Under the pieces are notes generated by a model. It did no database searches. It was given only the letters and a program-made list of their open reading frames with translations, and was not told where the DNA came from. Below, one piece after another: positions 17,688-26,699 of a stretch of DNA of 64,000 nt (positions are counted from its first letter, which is position 1; each line of letters begins with the position of its first letter). Source of the DNA: an uncultured Bacteroidales bacterium (GTDB lineage Bacteria; Bacteroidota; Bacteroidia; Bacteroidales; FEN-979); NCBI GenBank assembly GCA_903945175.1, contig CAJAUM010000025.1, positions 1 to 64,000 of the forward strand, given 5' to 3'. The position numbers were made by a program, and so were the translations under genes.

Positions 17688-19061
17688 AAGTACGATCGTA
17701 ATGGGCAGGGTGATAAGCCATGCGATCATAATATTTTTTACCGTGCCCATGCGCAGGTTTTGCCTGCCACCACCCGCGACCATAGAGCCTGCAATGCCTG
17801 AGGATAAAACATGGGTGGTACTTACCGGCAGCCCGAACATGGTCGATACGCCAATGGTACTGGCCGCCACTAATTCCGCGCTTGCGCCCTGGGCATAGGT
17901 AAGGTGCGTTTTTCCAATCTTTTCTCCAATGGTAACCACGATTCGTTTCCAGCCGATCATGGTGCCGAGGCCGAGCGAGATGGAGACCAGCAGGATCACC
18001 CAACGGGGAGAGTATTCCGTATTGGTCTTGAATTTTTTCAGATTGGATGTAATGATGGCCTGCCGGGTTGGAGAAATGGCTGCTGCAGGATTTGCCTTGA
18101 TGGTTTTTAGAATGGATTCAGTCTTTTTACTTACCAGAATGATGGCCTTTCTCATTTTAAAATGATCATCCTTCTTTAGATCATCAAAGGTTTTAACTCC
18201 GGTGAGGGTCGTTTTCATAAATTCCAGATTCATCAAAACAGCCTGGAGCGAAGCTCGGTCGCCAAGACTCAGCGTATTTGTATCGAAATGGGTTAGGTTC
18301 CATTCAATCTGGCGGGTCTGATATAGCAGGTTTTCAGGCTTTTTTGATCGGTCAACAGAAAAATAAACCGGAGAAAATCCAATGAGGATCAACATGATCA
18401 GTCCAACGCCCTTTTGTCCGTCATTTGAGCCATGTGCGTAGCTGACACTTGTACAGGTCAGGATCAGGATGCTGCGGATCCAAAATGGGGGCGCCTTTTT
18501 TGCCGGTGGTTCCTTAAAGATCATTTTATTCTTCACCGTTTTTCGCAGGATATACATGAGAAGCAGCGCAAAGGCAAAACCAAACAGCGGTGAAACCAGC
18601 AGAGAAAGCCCTACATCAAGCACCTTGTTCCAGTTTAAGGCATAGGCTGTCACTCCGGGAAGAAAATAATAGGCAAGGCCAACCCCGAAAATTGATCCGA
18701 TCAAGGTATGCGAGCTGCTGCATGGAATTCCGATATACCATGTTGCGAGGTTCCAGATGATGGCAGTGAAGATTAGGGCGAAAATCATGGAAATGCTGTG
18801 TGCCAGATTCTGGTCAACCAGCAGTTCAACAGGCAAAAGGTTCACGATCCCCATGGCCACTGCGATCCCGCCGACATTTACCCCGATAAAATTCCACAAT
18901 CCCGACCAGATAACGGCCGTGGTTGGTTTAAGGGAATGGGTATAGATTACCGTAGCCACTGCGTTGGCCGTGTCATGAAACCCGTTGATGAATTCAAAAG
19001 CAGCAGCAGCTAATAAACAGATTAAGAGGAGAATGGTGTAAGAGGTGTCGAGACCAAACAT
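17646..19061 (-). CDS. PiT-family inorganic phosphate transporter
   Basis: A low-affinity phosphate/cation symporter in the inner membrane, 471 residues. The two PiT signature repeats are visible: GFHDTANAVATVIYT near residue 27 and, in the second half, AQGASAELVAASTIGVSTMFGLPVSTTHV; SSSHTLIGSIFGVGLAYY and YAHGSNDGQKGVG also match. A hydrophilic loop of about 120 residues (about 230-345) separates the halves. The gene starts 15 bp after the antiporter stop, so the two are cotranscribed. The end overlaps the convergent P-type ATPase gene. Confidence 0.92.
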   Translation of the reverse strand: MFGLDTSYTILLLICLLAAAAFEFINGFHDTANAVATVIYTHSLKPTTAVIWSGLWNFIGVNVGGIAVAMGIVNLLPVELLVDQNLAHSISMIFALIFTAIIWNLATWYIGIPCSSSHTLIGSIFGVGLAYYFLPGVTAYALNWNKVLDVGLSLLVSPLFGFAFALLLMYILRKTVKNKMIFKEPPAKKAPPFWIRSILILTCTSVSYAHGSNDGQKGVGLIMLILIGFSPVYFSVDRSKKPENLLYQTRQIEWNLTHFDTNTLSLGDRASLQAVLMNLEFMKTTLTGVKTFDDLKKDDHFKMRKAIILVSKKTESILKTIKANPAAAISPTRQAIITSNLKKFKTNTEYSPRWVILLVSISLGLGTMIGWKRIVVTIGEKIGKTHLTYAQGASAELVAASTIGVSTMFGLPVSTTHVLSSGIAGSMVAGGGRQNLRMGTVKNIMIAWLITLPITIVLSGLLFFILRMIFK

Positions 19062-19076
19062 AGGGGCAAGCGTATA

Positions 19077-20330
19077 TTAAGGTAAAATTGTTGTTGGCTT
19101 TTGCTGGGCCCTGTCGATCAGCCTAAACCCTTCTTTTAATAAAAACGGTGTGAATATGGTGGTGAGCAGCGCCATGATCACCAGAATTGAAAACACCTGA
19201 ATATCAATAAATCCCTTGGCAAGGGCAATGTTGGCAATGACGAGTTCCATGATTCCACGTGCATTTAACCCAAGCCCCAGTGTCAATGATTTGGCGTGGT
19301 CAAATCCTGCCAGTCTCCCTCCGAGGTATCCCCCGAAAATTTTACTGAAAAAGGAGGCGCCGAGTACGACAAGCAGGAGGGTCATATTGTTAAATGACCC
19401 GAAATTAAACGATATGCCCATGGTAGCAAAGAAAATCGGGGCGAGAAAACCCATCGTAATCCCTGAAATGCTGCGTTGAACCTTTTCAAAATCACGGTTG
19501 GCGAACATGCTTCGCGGAATCAGAATGGCCCCGAAAAAGGCCCCTACCACGAAATGCAGCCCCAGCAGTTCAGCAATGCTTGAAAATATCAAAACAAACA
19601 GGATGACAAGGGCGAAAATCGACTCCTTCCCGCGGAGGTAATGGGTGAATTTGTTCATCCTCGGATTTACGACATTGACCTTCCTTTTGGCAAGTTTAAA
19701 AAAGTGATACGATACCATCAGGATGGCCGTAAAAACAACAACTTTCAGGGTGGTCCACAGGATGGACAAGGTGAGGTCTTTCAGGTTTTTTGTCGCATCA
19801 TTGAAATCCAGGATAATCCCAAGGATCAAAAGTGCAAGGATATCATTAAAAATAGCTGCTGAAATAATTCGCTGGCCAATATCGGTTTTTAGCTTTCCAA
19901 GATCCATCAGGATCCGGATGCTCACGGGGAGCGCCGTTATCGCAATACACAGACCAAGGAAGATGGTAAAGGTATTTGAAAAATGAAAAAATAATCCGAT
20001 CCCTATTCCACTGGCCATCGGAACGATGAACCCAAGCAGTGCGATCCAGATGCTCTTTCCGCGGATCGAATTCCGGATCTCTTCCACTTCAATCTCCATC
20101 CCGGCCAGAACGATCAGCATAAAAACACCCAGCTCTGCGATGACCTTGATTTCACCGGCATCCGGGATGATGTGCAGCATTGAGGGGCCAAGAATCACAC
20201 CTGCGATCACCTCACCGATCATTGAAGGCTGCCTGAAACGTTCGGCTAATTCTCCCAGTAATTTCGCCACCAAGAGTAGGATCAGCAGGTTGACAATGAA
20301 AGGGAGCTGCGTGTGGACGAGATGGAACAT
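19077..20330 (-). CDS. CPA2-type cation:proton antiporter (KefB/NapA-like membrane domain)
   Basis: A Na+ or K+/H+ antiporter with about twelve membrane segments and no C-terminal TrkA domain, about 417 residues. Early segments read LLVAKLLGELAERFRQPSMIGEVIAGVILGPS, the standard CPA2 opening; ALPVSIRILMDLGKL and GLNARGIMELVIANIAL match the ion-binding core and later helices. I chose ATG 20330 (MFHLVHTQL) over 20360 because the promoter element at 20358-20365 covers the longer start. It is the first gene of a two-gene operon with the phosphate transporter. Ion preference cannot be read. Confidence 0.88.
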   Translation of the reverse strand: MFHLVHTQLPFIVNLLILLLVAKLLGELAERFRQPSMIGEVIAGVILGPSMLHIIPDAGEIKVIAELGVFMLIVLAGMEIEVEEIRNSIRGKSIWIALLGFIVPMASGIGIGLFFHFSNTFTIFLGLCIAITALPVSIRILMDLGKLKTDIGQRIISAAIFNDILALLILGIILDFNDATKNLKDLTLSILWTTLKVVVFTAILMVSYHFFKLAKRKVNVVNPRMNKFTHYLRGKESIFALVILFVLIFSSIAELLGLHFVVGAFFGAILIPRSMFANRDFEKVQRSISGITMGFLAPIFFATMGISFNFGSFNNMTLLLVVLGASFFSKIFGGYLGGRLAGFDHAKSLTLGLGLNARGIMELVIANIALAKGFIDIQVFSILVIMALLTTIFTPFLLKEGFRLIDRAQQKPTTILP

Positions 20331-20357
20331 GTTGACCTGAATTCCTGAGTGCAGATG

Positions 20358-20365
20358 CAAAATTA
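20358..20365 (-). promoter_or_regulatory. -7 promoter element (TAATTTTG) for the antiporter-PiT operon
   Basis: Exact TAnnTTTG on the minus strand, 27 bases ahead of ATG 20330. It overlaps the alternative start at 20360, which it therefore disfavours. Confidence 0.5.
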
Positions 20366-20433
20366 GTTTCTTTTTCGATACCTTAGAAATAAAAGGTTGT
20401 GGCCGCGTTTCGTTTCGGTAAGAATGGAAACGC

Positions 20434-20441
20434 TACCTTTG
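20434..20441 (+). promoter_or_regulatory. -7 promoter element (TACCTTTG) for pnuC-nadR
   Basis: Exact TAnnTTTG ending five bases before the pnuC ATG at 20447, again implying a very short or absent leader. It rules out the longer frame from 20399. Confidence 0.55.
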
Positions 20442-20446
20442 TCCCC

Positions 20447-21043
20447 ATGGATTTGACCTCACTGATCAACATTGGACCCGTTCAAACCACCTTCCTTGAA
20501 CTTTTTGCCGTTGCATTCGGGCTGCTTTCCGTTTGGTACATGAAAAAGGAAAGCCTGCTGGCATTCCCGTTTGGAATTGTCAATGTGCTTATCTATGTGT
20601 ACATATTTTTTTCTTCCAGGCTCTTTGCCAATGCAGGAATTAATGGTTTTTTCTTCCTCATGAGTGTCTATGGATTTTACAACTGGTCGCGTAAAGACAG
20701 CAACAATAAAACCATCCGGATTGGGCAGTGCTCAAAACTGGAACTTCTGCTGAACTTCCTGGCCCTGGTTGTTTTTTTCATAATCATCAGGTTTTTACTT
20801 ATCCGCTACACATCAAGCCAAATTCCCACATGGGATTCATTAACCACCGCTATCTACATCATTGCCCAATGGATGCTTTCACAAAAGAAAATTGAAAACT
20901 GGATATTGTGGATATCAGCCGATACAATCATGGTCGTCATGTGTGTATGGGAAGGACTTTACTTCACCAGCTTTCAGTACTTTGTCTTTACCATCATTGC
21001 CACGCTCGGTTTTCTTGAATGGCGGATAAAACTGATGAAATGA
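20447..21043 (+). CDS. pnuC: Nicotinamide riboside transporter PnuC
   Basis: A small inner-membrane facilitator that brings nicotinamide riboside into the cell for NAD salvage. The 198-residue protein has about seven membrane segments and PnuC signatures LLSVWYMKKESLLAFPFGIVNVLIYVYIFF and SVYGFYNWSRK, with AQWMLSQKKIENWILWI in the second half. ATG 20447 (MDLTSLINIG) was chosen because it follows the promoter directly and gives the standard family N terminus. The last bases overlap the nadR-like kinase, so uptake and phosphorylation are encoded as a unit. Confidence 0.92.
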   Translation: MDLTSLINIGPVQTTFLELFAVAFGLLSVWYMKKESLLAFPFGIVNVLIYVYIFFSSRLFANAGINGFFFLMSVYGFYNWSRKDSNNKTIRIGQCSKLELLLNFLALVVFFIIIRFLLIRYTSSQIPTWDSLTTAIYIIAQWMLSQKKIENWILWISADTIMVVMCVWEGLYFTSFQYFVFTIIATLGFLEWRIKLMK

Positions 21044-21555
21044 TCCGGAGAATCGCCATTACCGGTCCGGAATCAACTGGAAAATCGGTTCTTGCAGAAC
21101 AGCTTGCCAGCCACTTTCATACATCCTGGGTCCCTGAATATGCCCGTGCATATCTTGAAAAACTGGAACGACCCTATGTGGAACATGATCTTTTGATGAT
21201 AGCAAAAGGCCAACTGGAACGGGAGGAGACTCAAACCAACCTGGCTGAAAAATATCTTTTTTGCGACACTGAGCTGCTCGTTATCAAAATCTGGAGCGAG
21301 GTGAAGTATAACCATTGTGATCCATGGATCATGGAAGCGATTGAAACACACCGATACGATTTGTATCTTCTTTGTGACATCGATCTCCCCTGGCAATATG
21401 ATCCGCTTCGCGAACACCCGCATAAACGTCAGTATCTGTACGATTTGTATTACAATGAGTTAAAATGCAGGCAGTTCCCATTTGCGGTCATCCGCGGAAG
21501 CGGTCCCGATCGGCTCAGCAATGCATTGAAAACTATTGATAACTTTCCTTTCTAG
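21040..21555 (+). CDS. nadR: NadR-like nicotinamide riboside kinase (AAA family ATPase)
   Basis: A P-loop kinase of 171 residues that phosphorylates nicotinamide riboside to NMN, trapping what PnuC imports. RRIAITGPESTGKSVL at residues 2-17 is the Walker A of the NadR C-terminal domain; WVPEYARAYLE and LYLLCDIDLPWQYDPLREH are further signatures of this domain. It has no adenylyltransferase or repressor domain. I chose ATG 21040, which overlaps the pnuC stop (ATGA) and gives MIRRIAITGPE; an in-frame ATG at 21019 is possible. Confidence in the family is high. Confidence 0.9.
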   Translation: MIRRIAITGPESTGKSVLAEQLASHFHTSWVPEYARAYLEKLERPYVEHDLLMIAKGQLEREETQTNLAEKYLFCDTELLVIKIWSEVKYNHCDPWIMEAIETHRYDLYLLCDIDLPWQYDPLREHPHKRQYLYDLYYNELKCRQFPFAVIRGSGPDRLSNALKTIDNFPF

Positions 21556-21602
21556 TTTCAATCCATTTGCAGATATTTGATGATTGCAAAACAACCTATT
21601 AC

Positions 21603-22790
21603 GTGCCTCGAAAGATCAGGGTTCTCTTTTTGCCAAAATGGTATCCTCACAGGTATGATCCCATGCCCGGATTGTTTATTCAGCGCCAGGCAGAGTCACT
21701 CACGCCTTTTTGCGATGTGGCCGTAATCTATGTCCATCCCGATCCCGATTGTCCGAATAAATATGAGGTAGAATTCAGCGAAGAAAATGAAGTCAGGGTA
21801 CTGAGGGTGTACTATAAGGTAAAGGGTCAGTCGGCTACCTTCATGGGCAAGGCACACGGCTGGTGGAAGTTTTACAGGGCAAACATGAAAGCAATTCACA
21901 GTATCAGGCAGTTCTCTCCCGACCTGGTGCATGCCCATGTCCTGACCAGGATGGGCCTTATTGCCTGGAAAGTTTGTCGAAGCCATCGGATTCCCCTCGT
22001 GATTTCCGAACACTGGTCCAGATATTTTCCGCAAAATAATTCATACCATGGATGGTTAAGGCGGTGGGGAACCTCCCGTGTTGTAGGAAAGGCCTCCCTG
22101 GTCATAGCAGTTTCGGAGCCGCTTAAGTCGGCCATGCAGCAATGTCAATTGATCAATCAGAATTTTCAGATCATTCCCAATGTGGTGGATACCCTGACGT
22201 TTAAACCAATTCCGGTTTTTTCTGAACATCCCATAAAAACAATTGTTCACATTTCCTGTTTCGAGGATAAGTCAAAAAACATTTCAGGATTCCTCGAAGC
22301 CATTAAGGAGCTGTCGATGAAGCGCAGCGATTTTCAATGCCTGCTGGTTGGCGCAGGCCCTGACTGGGATTCGCTGAAATCATATGCCGGAAGCCTTGGA
22401 ATTATTGATAAATTTGCCTTCTTCACCGGGTTAAAGACAGGTGTTGATTTAGTAAAAATCATACAGGAGGCAGATTTTACCGTTGTATCAAGCCATTATG
22501 AGACTTTTGGCACAGTGGTTATTGAAAGCTTGTCTTGCGGAATTCCTGTTGTTGCAACCAGGGTGGGAATTGCCCAGGCCGTGATCAACGAAAAAAACGG
22601 GATGCTTGTTCCCCCTGGCGACAAAGAGGCCATGATTTTTGCACTGTATGCGATGATTGAACGGTGCAGGGACTATGATAAAATGGAAATTCATGCCGAT
22701 GTTTCGGATAAATTCAGCAAAGAAACAATCGGAAGGCAACTGGCCGATCTTTACCGGCCTTTGATTCCGGAACGTAATTTAACGCAGTAA
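21603..22790 (+). CDS. Glycosyltransferase family 4
   Basis: Transfers a sugar from a nucleotide sugar in surface-polysaccharide assembly, GT-B fold, about 396 residues. The N terminus reads RVLFLPKWYPHRYDPMPGLFIQRQ, typical of GT4. The donor-binding EX7E-type motif lies in HYETFGTVVIESLSCGIPVVATRVG, followed by NGMLVPPGD. There is no upstream in-frame ATG. GTG 21603 gives VPRKIRVLFLPK, and TTG 21567 is the longer alternative; I prefer GTG. The next two genes (formyltransferase fusion and flippase) on the same strand point to a small glycan cluster. Confidence 0.86.
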   Translation: MPRKIRVLFLPKWYPHRYDPMPGLFIQRQAESLTPFCDVAVIYVHPDPDCPNKYEVEFSEENEVRVLRVYYKVKGQSATFMGKAHGWWKFYRANMKAIHSIRQFSPDLVHAHVLTRMGLIAWKVCRSHRIPLVISEHWSRYFPQNNSYHGWLRRWGTSRVVGKASLVIAVSEPLKSAMQQCQLINQNFQIIPNVVDTLTFKPIPVFSEHPIKTIVHISCFEDKSKNISGFLEAIKELSMKRSDFQCLLVGAGPDWDSLKSYAGSLGIIDKFAFFTGLKTGVDLVKIIQEADFTVVSSHYETFGTVVIESLSCGIPVVATRVGIAQAVINEKNGMLVPPGDKEAMIFALYAMIERCRDYDKMEIHADVSDKFSKETIGRQLADLYRPLIPERNLTQ

Positions 22791-22793
22791 TTT

Positions 22794-22801
22794 TATCTTT
22801 G
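22794..22801 (+). promoter_or_regulatory. -7-like element (TATCTTTG) abutting the 22802 start codon
   Basis: Exact TAnnTTTG whose last base is immediately followed by the ATG at 22802. A start site at the normal distance would fall in the start codon, so it is either coincidence, a leaderless start, or a promoter for the downstream flippase. Confidence 0.35.
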
Positions 22802-24502
22802 ATGGCCAAGGAAACCAAAGAAAAACGATCGAAGCCCCTGCGGTTTGCAGTCATGTGCAATGGCCCTGTTTTTCAGCAATGGCAGGCTGATGCGCTGAAG
22901 GAGCTGAAGTTTCATGGACATGATTTGGTTTTGCTGATCAGAGATGTGAGAAAAGGTCGTGAACTGAACGCCGGAAGCTGGATTTTGAAAAAAAAATGGA
23001 GCATGTTCCTTTATCATTATTTGGAGAAACGGTATTTTACTCCAAAGGCCAAAACACTGGTCAACCTGGAACATGAGCTTGAGGGCGTTGATTCCCTTCC
23101 CTGTACGGTGGAGCTACAAGGGTATTCAGAATATTTTCCGACCGCAGAGGTGGAGGCCATTCGTACATATGACCTCGATTTTATTCTTCGTTTTGGATTT
23201 AACATCATCCGAGGGGATATCCTGAATGCAGCCCGGTTCGGGGTTTGGTCGTTTCACCACGACGATGAAATGAAGTATCGTGGAGGCCCGGCAGGTTTCT
23301 GGGAGATTTTTAATGGAGATCCGGTCAGTGGCGTCATATTGCAGAGACTCACGGATAAGCTTGACGGAGGAACCATTCTTAAAAAGGGGTATCTTAAAAC
23401 CATCATGCATTCCTACAAGGGAAATCTGGAGCAGTTGTATTCTGTTTCCTCTTCCTGGCCGGCCCAGGTTGCCAATGAAATTTTAATCTATCCTGATGAA
23501 TTTTCTTCAACCAGCCAAACGACAGCCCCAATCTACAAAGTACCTGGAAATTATCAAATGAAACAGTTTCTTCTGAAGTTGTTTTTGAACAGGATTAAAT
23601 TTTATTACAAAGAATTGGCCGCTGCAGAGGTCTGGAATGTCGGCCTGATCAATAAACCGATCCATGAAGTGGCCCTTGGAACTGATAAATTAAAAAAGTC
23701 AGATATCACGTGGCTTCGCCAGTTTGCCAATACCAAATACCTGGCCGATCCTTTTGGTTTTATGGAAAACGGGAAACTTCATATCATGGCGGAGGACTAT
23801 AACTACCGGTGGCAGAAAGCCAATATTTCTGAAATCATCTGGGATATCAACCGCGATAGTTTTTCTGTTCCAATAAGGATTATTGAGGGTGACAAGCACC
23901 TTTCCTATCCCTATATTATTGAACATCAGAATCTTGTTTATTGTGTTCCTGAGTCTTTCCGCTCCTCAAATATCACCCTTTACCGGCGTAATTTTTCAGA
24001 AGAGGCCTTCATTGAAGACCAGTTGCTGATTGATAAGGTGGAAGCTGTGGATCCGACATTGTTTTTGTATGATGATTGCTGGTGGATGTTATTTACAATT
24101 AAAAAACACTCCACAACCCATCTGTATATCTATTATTCGAAAGAGCTTAAGGGTAAGTACGAGCCACATCGCCGCAACCCCGTAAAGATTGATATCTGTT
24201 CGGCGCGGCCTGCCGGAACCCCCTTTATCTTTGAGGGAAATCTTTACCGGCCAGCCCAGGACTGCTCGGTCACCTATGGAGGCCGTGTAGTGATCAATCA
24301 GGTACTGCGCCTGACCAAAGATGAGTTCGTTGAAAAAACAGTCAGGATCATTGATTCGGTACCAGGAAGCCCGTTCGACGATGGGTTGCATACCATATCA
24401 AGGGCTGGGAATTACACCCTGATCGATGGCAAACGTTACCGGATCAACCGCTTTTTCTTTATGAGCCAGCTCCGGGAAAAGCTGAATAAATCGAAGCAGT
24501 AA
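22802..24502 (+). CDS. Formyltransferase-like domain fused to a glucosamine-inositolphosphorylceramide-transferase-like domain
   Basis: A two-domain protein of 566 residues, probably modifying a surface sugar. Residues about 15-240 resemble the formyl-THF transferase fold: FGVWSFHHDDEMKYRGGPAGFWEIFNG matches the active-site stretch, but the catalytic Asn of the N-x-H motif is Ser (SFH). The later Asp is kept in DKLDGGTIL. The C-terminal part (about 300-560) begins WLRQFANTKYLADPFGFMENGKLHIMAEDY, the beta-propeller-like domain seen in plant GIPC glucosamine transferases and in bacterial polysaccharide clusters. Placed between a GT4 and a flippase, a role in N-formyl or acyl sugar decoration is inferred, not shown. 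Confidence 0.72.
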   Translation: MAKETKEKRSKPLRFAVMCNGPVFQQWQADALKELKFHGHDLVLLIRDVRKGRELNAGSWILKKKWSMFLYHYLEKRYFTPKAKTLVNLEHELEGVDSLPCTVELQGYSEYFPTAEVEAIRTYDLDFILRFGFNIIRGDILNAARFGVWSFHHDDEMKYRGGPAGFWEIFNGDPVSGVILQRLTDKLDGGTILKKGYLKTIMHSYKGNLEQLYSVSSSWPAQVANEILIYPDEFSSTSQTTAPIYKVPGNYQMKQFLLKLFLNRIKFYYKELAAAEVWNVGLINKPIHEVALGTDKLKKSDITWLRQFANTKYLADPFGFMENGKLHIMAEDYNYRWQKANISEIIWDINRDSFSVPIRIIEGDKHLSYPYIIEHQNLVYCVPESFRSSNITLYRRNFSEEAFIEDQLLIDKVEAVDPTLFLYDDCWWMLFTIKKHSTTHLYIYYSKELKGKYEPHRRNPVKIDICSARPAGTPFIFEGNLYRPAQDCSVTYGGRVVINQVLRLTKDEFVEKTVRIIDSVPGSPFDDGLHTISRAGNYTLIDGKRYRINRFFFMSQLREKLNKSKQ

Positions 24503-24503
24503 A

Positions 24504-25790
24504 ATGTTTAAAAAAATTGTCGGGACAATCGGAACCCGCTTGATCAATGCGCTTCTTGCGTTCGTGATTTGGACCTTGAATGCACATTACCTGGATCCCG
24601 AAAAAGTTGGAACCATTTTCCTCATCATCTTCTCCGTTACAATTATACAGCTTGTAATCAATTTTATCGGCGGAGCTGCCCTTATTTATCTTACACCACG
24701 TACCGGGATCTATAAATTGTTCATCCCAGCCTATTTATGGACATTTTTCATGACCATTCTTGTTGCTTTTCTCCTTGATCTCATGGCCTCCCTGTTTCCG
24801 GTATTGGAGGTTATTCCTGCAGGTTATTTCTGGCAGGTGTTGTTTCTCGCGCTCATCATGTCGTTTGCATCGGTAAACTCCATGCTGCTGTTGGGCCTCG
24901 AGAAGGTGAAAACCTATAACTATATCAATCTTGTACAGATTTCAATACTTTTCATGATTCTGATGTTTTGCCTCTTTGGAATCCGCTTCCTGGAGGTGAT
25001 GGCATACTACTGGGCCATATGCGTGTCCTACATCATCGCCCTGATCATCAGTTTAATCATGCTTTGGCCCTCCTTTAAGAAGGTTCCGCTGACCAACATG
25101 AAATCGCTCATGGTTGAAATTCTGCGCTTCGGAACCTATGTGCAATTTGCCAATATATTTCAGACACTGAATTATCGCCTCAGCCTGAAGTTTGTTGATT
25201 ATTTTTCCGGACGCGGGGCAGTGGGCGTTTTATCGATCGGGATCACGCTGGCAGAAGGACTTTGGCTGATAAGCCGCAGCATTGCCATGGTTCAGTACTC
25301 CCGGCTGTCAAATGAAATGAATTATGACTATTCGGTAAAACTGACCCTTACCTTTGCAAAGATCACCTGGGTTATAACCGGAGCAGGCATGGTGGCGCTG
25401 CTTGCCATTCCCAATTTTGTTTTCATCACCCTTTTTTCAGCAAAATTCGGAGATGTGAAAATGGTCATTGCCTCGCTCGCTGTCGGTATCGTCACCCTGA
25501 GCGTATCCATGATCTTCAGCGGCTTTTTTTCCAGCATTAACAAGCCCTATCACAACACCATAAGTTCTGCAATCGGCCTGGTCTTTACCATCGTGTTCGG
25601 ATTGCTGCTCATCCCGAAATATGGGATGGTCGGTGCCGGTGTGTCCGCAAGCTTTTCATATACGTTTGCCACACTTTACCAATTCATCGTTTTTTCCCGG
25701 ATGACCAAACTCCGTCTTCGTGACTTTCTCATAAGCCGTGCCGAGATCAGGCTGCTCTATGGAGAAATAAAGAAAATCACTCCCCCTTAA
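24504..25790 (+). CDS. Polysaccharide biosynthesis flippase (Wzx/MATE-like)
   Basis: An oligosaccharide-lipid flippase of 428 residues with about twelve membrane segments. The opening TRLINALLAFVIWTLNAHYLDPEKVGT matches the polysaccharide biosynthesis protein family, and GFFSSINKPYHNTISSAIGLV in TM 9-10 is typical. It starts one base after the preceding gene's stop, so the two are surely cotranscribed. It would move the glycan made by the GT4/formyltransferase pair across the inner membrane. The last 14 bp overlap the convergent scpB-like gene. Confidence 0.86.
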   Translation: MFKKIVGTIGTRLINALLAFVIWTLNAHYLDPEKVGTIFLIIFSVTIIQLVINFIGGAALIYLTPRTGIYKLFIPAYLWTFFMTILVAFLLDLMASLFPVLEVIPAGYFWQVLFLALIMSFASVNSMLLLGLEKVKTYNYINLVQISILFMILMFCLFGIRFLEVMAYYWAICVSYIIALIISLIMLWPSFKKVPLTNMKSLMVEILRFGTYVQFANIFQTLNYRLSLKFVDYFSGRGAVGVLSIGITLAEGLWLISRSIAMVQYSRLSNEMNYDYSVKLTLTFAKITWVITGAGMVALLAIPNFVFITLFSAKFGDVKMVIASLAVGIVTLSVSMIFSGFFSSINKPYHNTISSAIGLVFTIVFGLLLIPKYGMVGAGVSASFSYTFATLYQFIVFSRMTKLRLRDFLISRAEIRLLYGEIKKITPP

Positions 25791-26556
25791 ACTCCGGCTT
25801 CCGCTTCTCGTAAAAAGCATGGATTCCTTCGAGGTAATCATAGCTCCTTCCGGCGATGCTGCGCAGCATATCGATGTGCTCAAAGGTCTGCGGGGTCATT
25901 GGAAGGGCATTTCCCAGGATGTTGAGCTGCTCTTTGATTACCTGGATGCTGAGCGGGGAGTTGGCGATGATTTTTTTTGCCAGCCTGACGGTGAAATCCT
26001 CCAGCTCACCTGAATCCACCAGGTGGTTGATGATCCCCAGGGATTGCGCTTTTTCAGCTGCAATGGGTTCTGCCGTGAAAAACATTTCCTTAACTATATG
26101 TGCCCCAATAATATCCAAAAATTGCAGGATGCCGGAGGTGTTGTAGGGAACGCCAATTTTTGCAGGTGTGATCGCCAGGCATGTATCCTTGGTCCCGATT
26201 ACTATATCACAAACAAAGGCAATGTTACAGGCGCCTCCCCAGATGCTTCCTTCGGCCATGGCGATAACTGGCACAGGAATGCCCTGTATGGTGCGGATCA
26301 CCTTTTGCAAAGGGTTATCATACGCCAGCGGATCACTTCCATCACGGGGTAATTCATCGATAAAAAAGCCCGACGACCACACCTTCATCCCTTTGTTGGC
26401 CCGGATGATGATCACCCTTGCCTTCTCCTCCTTCAGTGACTTCAGCGCCAAATTCAATTCAGTAAGTAACGCAATGCTTAATGCATTTCGCTTGGCGTCG
26501 TGATTCAGGGTAATCCACCCGATCTGTTCGTTCAGTTCTTTCAGTACCAGTGTCAT
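25777..26556 (-). CDS. scpB: Methylmalonyl-CoA decarboxylase-like enoyl-CoA hydratase/isomerase family enzyme
   Basis: A crotonase-fold enzyme of 259 residues, most like E. coli ScpB, which decarboxylates methylmalonyl-CoA to propionyl-CoA. Shared stretches are KVWSSGFFIDELP, DPLAYDNPLQKVIRTIQ, AEGSIWGGACNIAF (oxyanion hole), TPAKIGVPYNTSGI with the catalytic Tyr, GIINHLVDSGELEDFT and the end AFYEKRKPEF. ATG 26556 (MTLVLKELN) fits the family better than 26604. Alternatives are other crotonase enzymes, but the VPYN and DELP blocks favour ScpB. No succinate-propionate genes are adjacent. Confidence 0.8.
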   Translation of the reverse strand: MTLVLKELNEQIGWITLNHDAKRNALSIALLTELNLALKSLKEEKARVIIIRANKGMKVWSSGFFIDELPRDGSDPLAYDNPLQKVIRTIQGIPVPVIAMAEGSIWGGACNIAFVCDIVIGTKDTCLAITPAKIGVPYNTSGILQFLDIIGAHIVKEMFFTAEPIAAEKAQSLGIINHLVDSGELEDFTVRLAKKIIANSPLSIQVIKEQLNILGNALPMTPQTFEHIDMLRSIAGRSYDYLEGIHAFYEKRKPEFKGE

Positions 26557-26668
26557 ATTTTCTTGAATTAAAAAGTTCAGTGCATCAAAGTAACGGATTT
26601 TCATGGAAATGTGAATAACTTAATCGTAAATATTTTGTGATTTATATAGCGCTGACAAGCCTTTCCTA

Positions 26669-26676
26669 TATATTTG
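26669..26676 (+). promoter_or_regulatory. -7 promoter element (TATATTTG) for parE
   Basis: Exact TAnnTTTG, 23 bases ahead of the parE ATG at 26700. Confidence 0.5.
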
Positions 26677-26699
26677 CCGCTTGATAAGCATTTGTTGGA

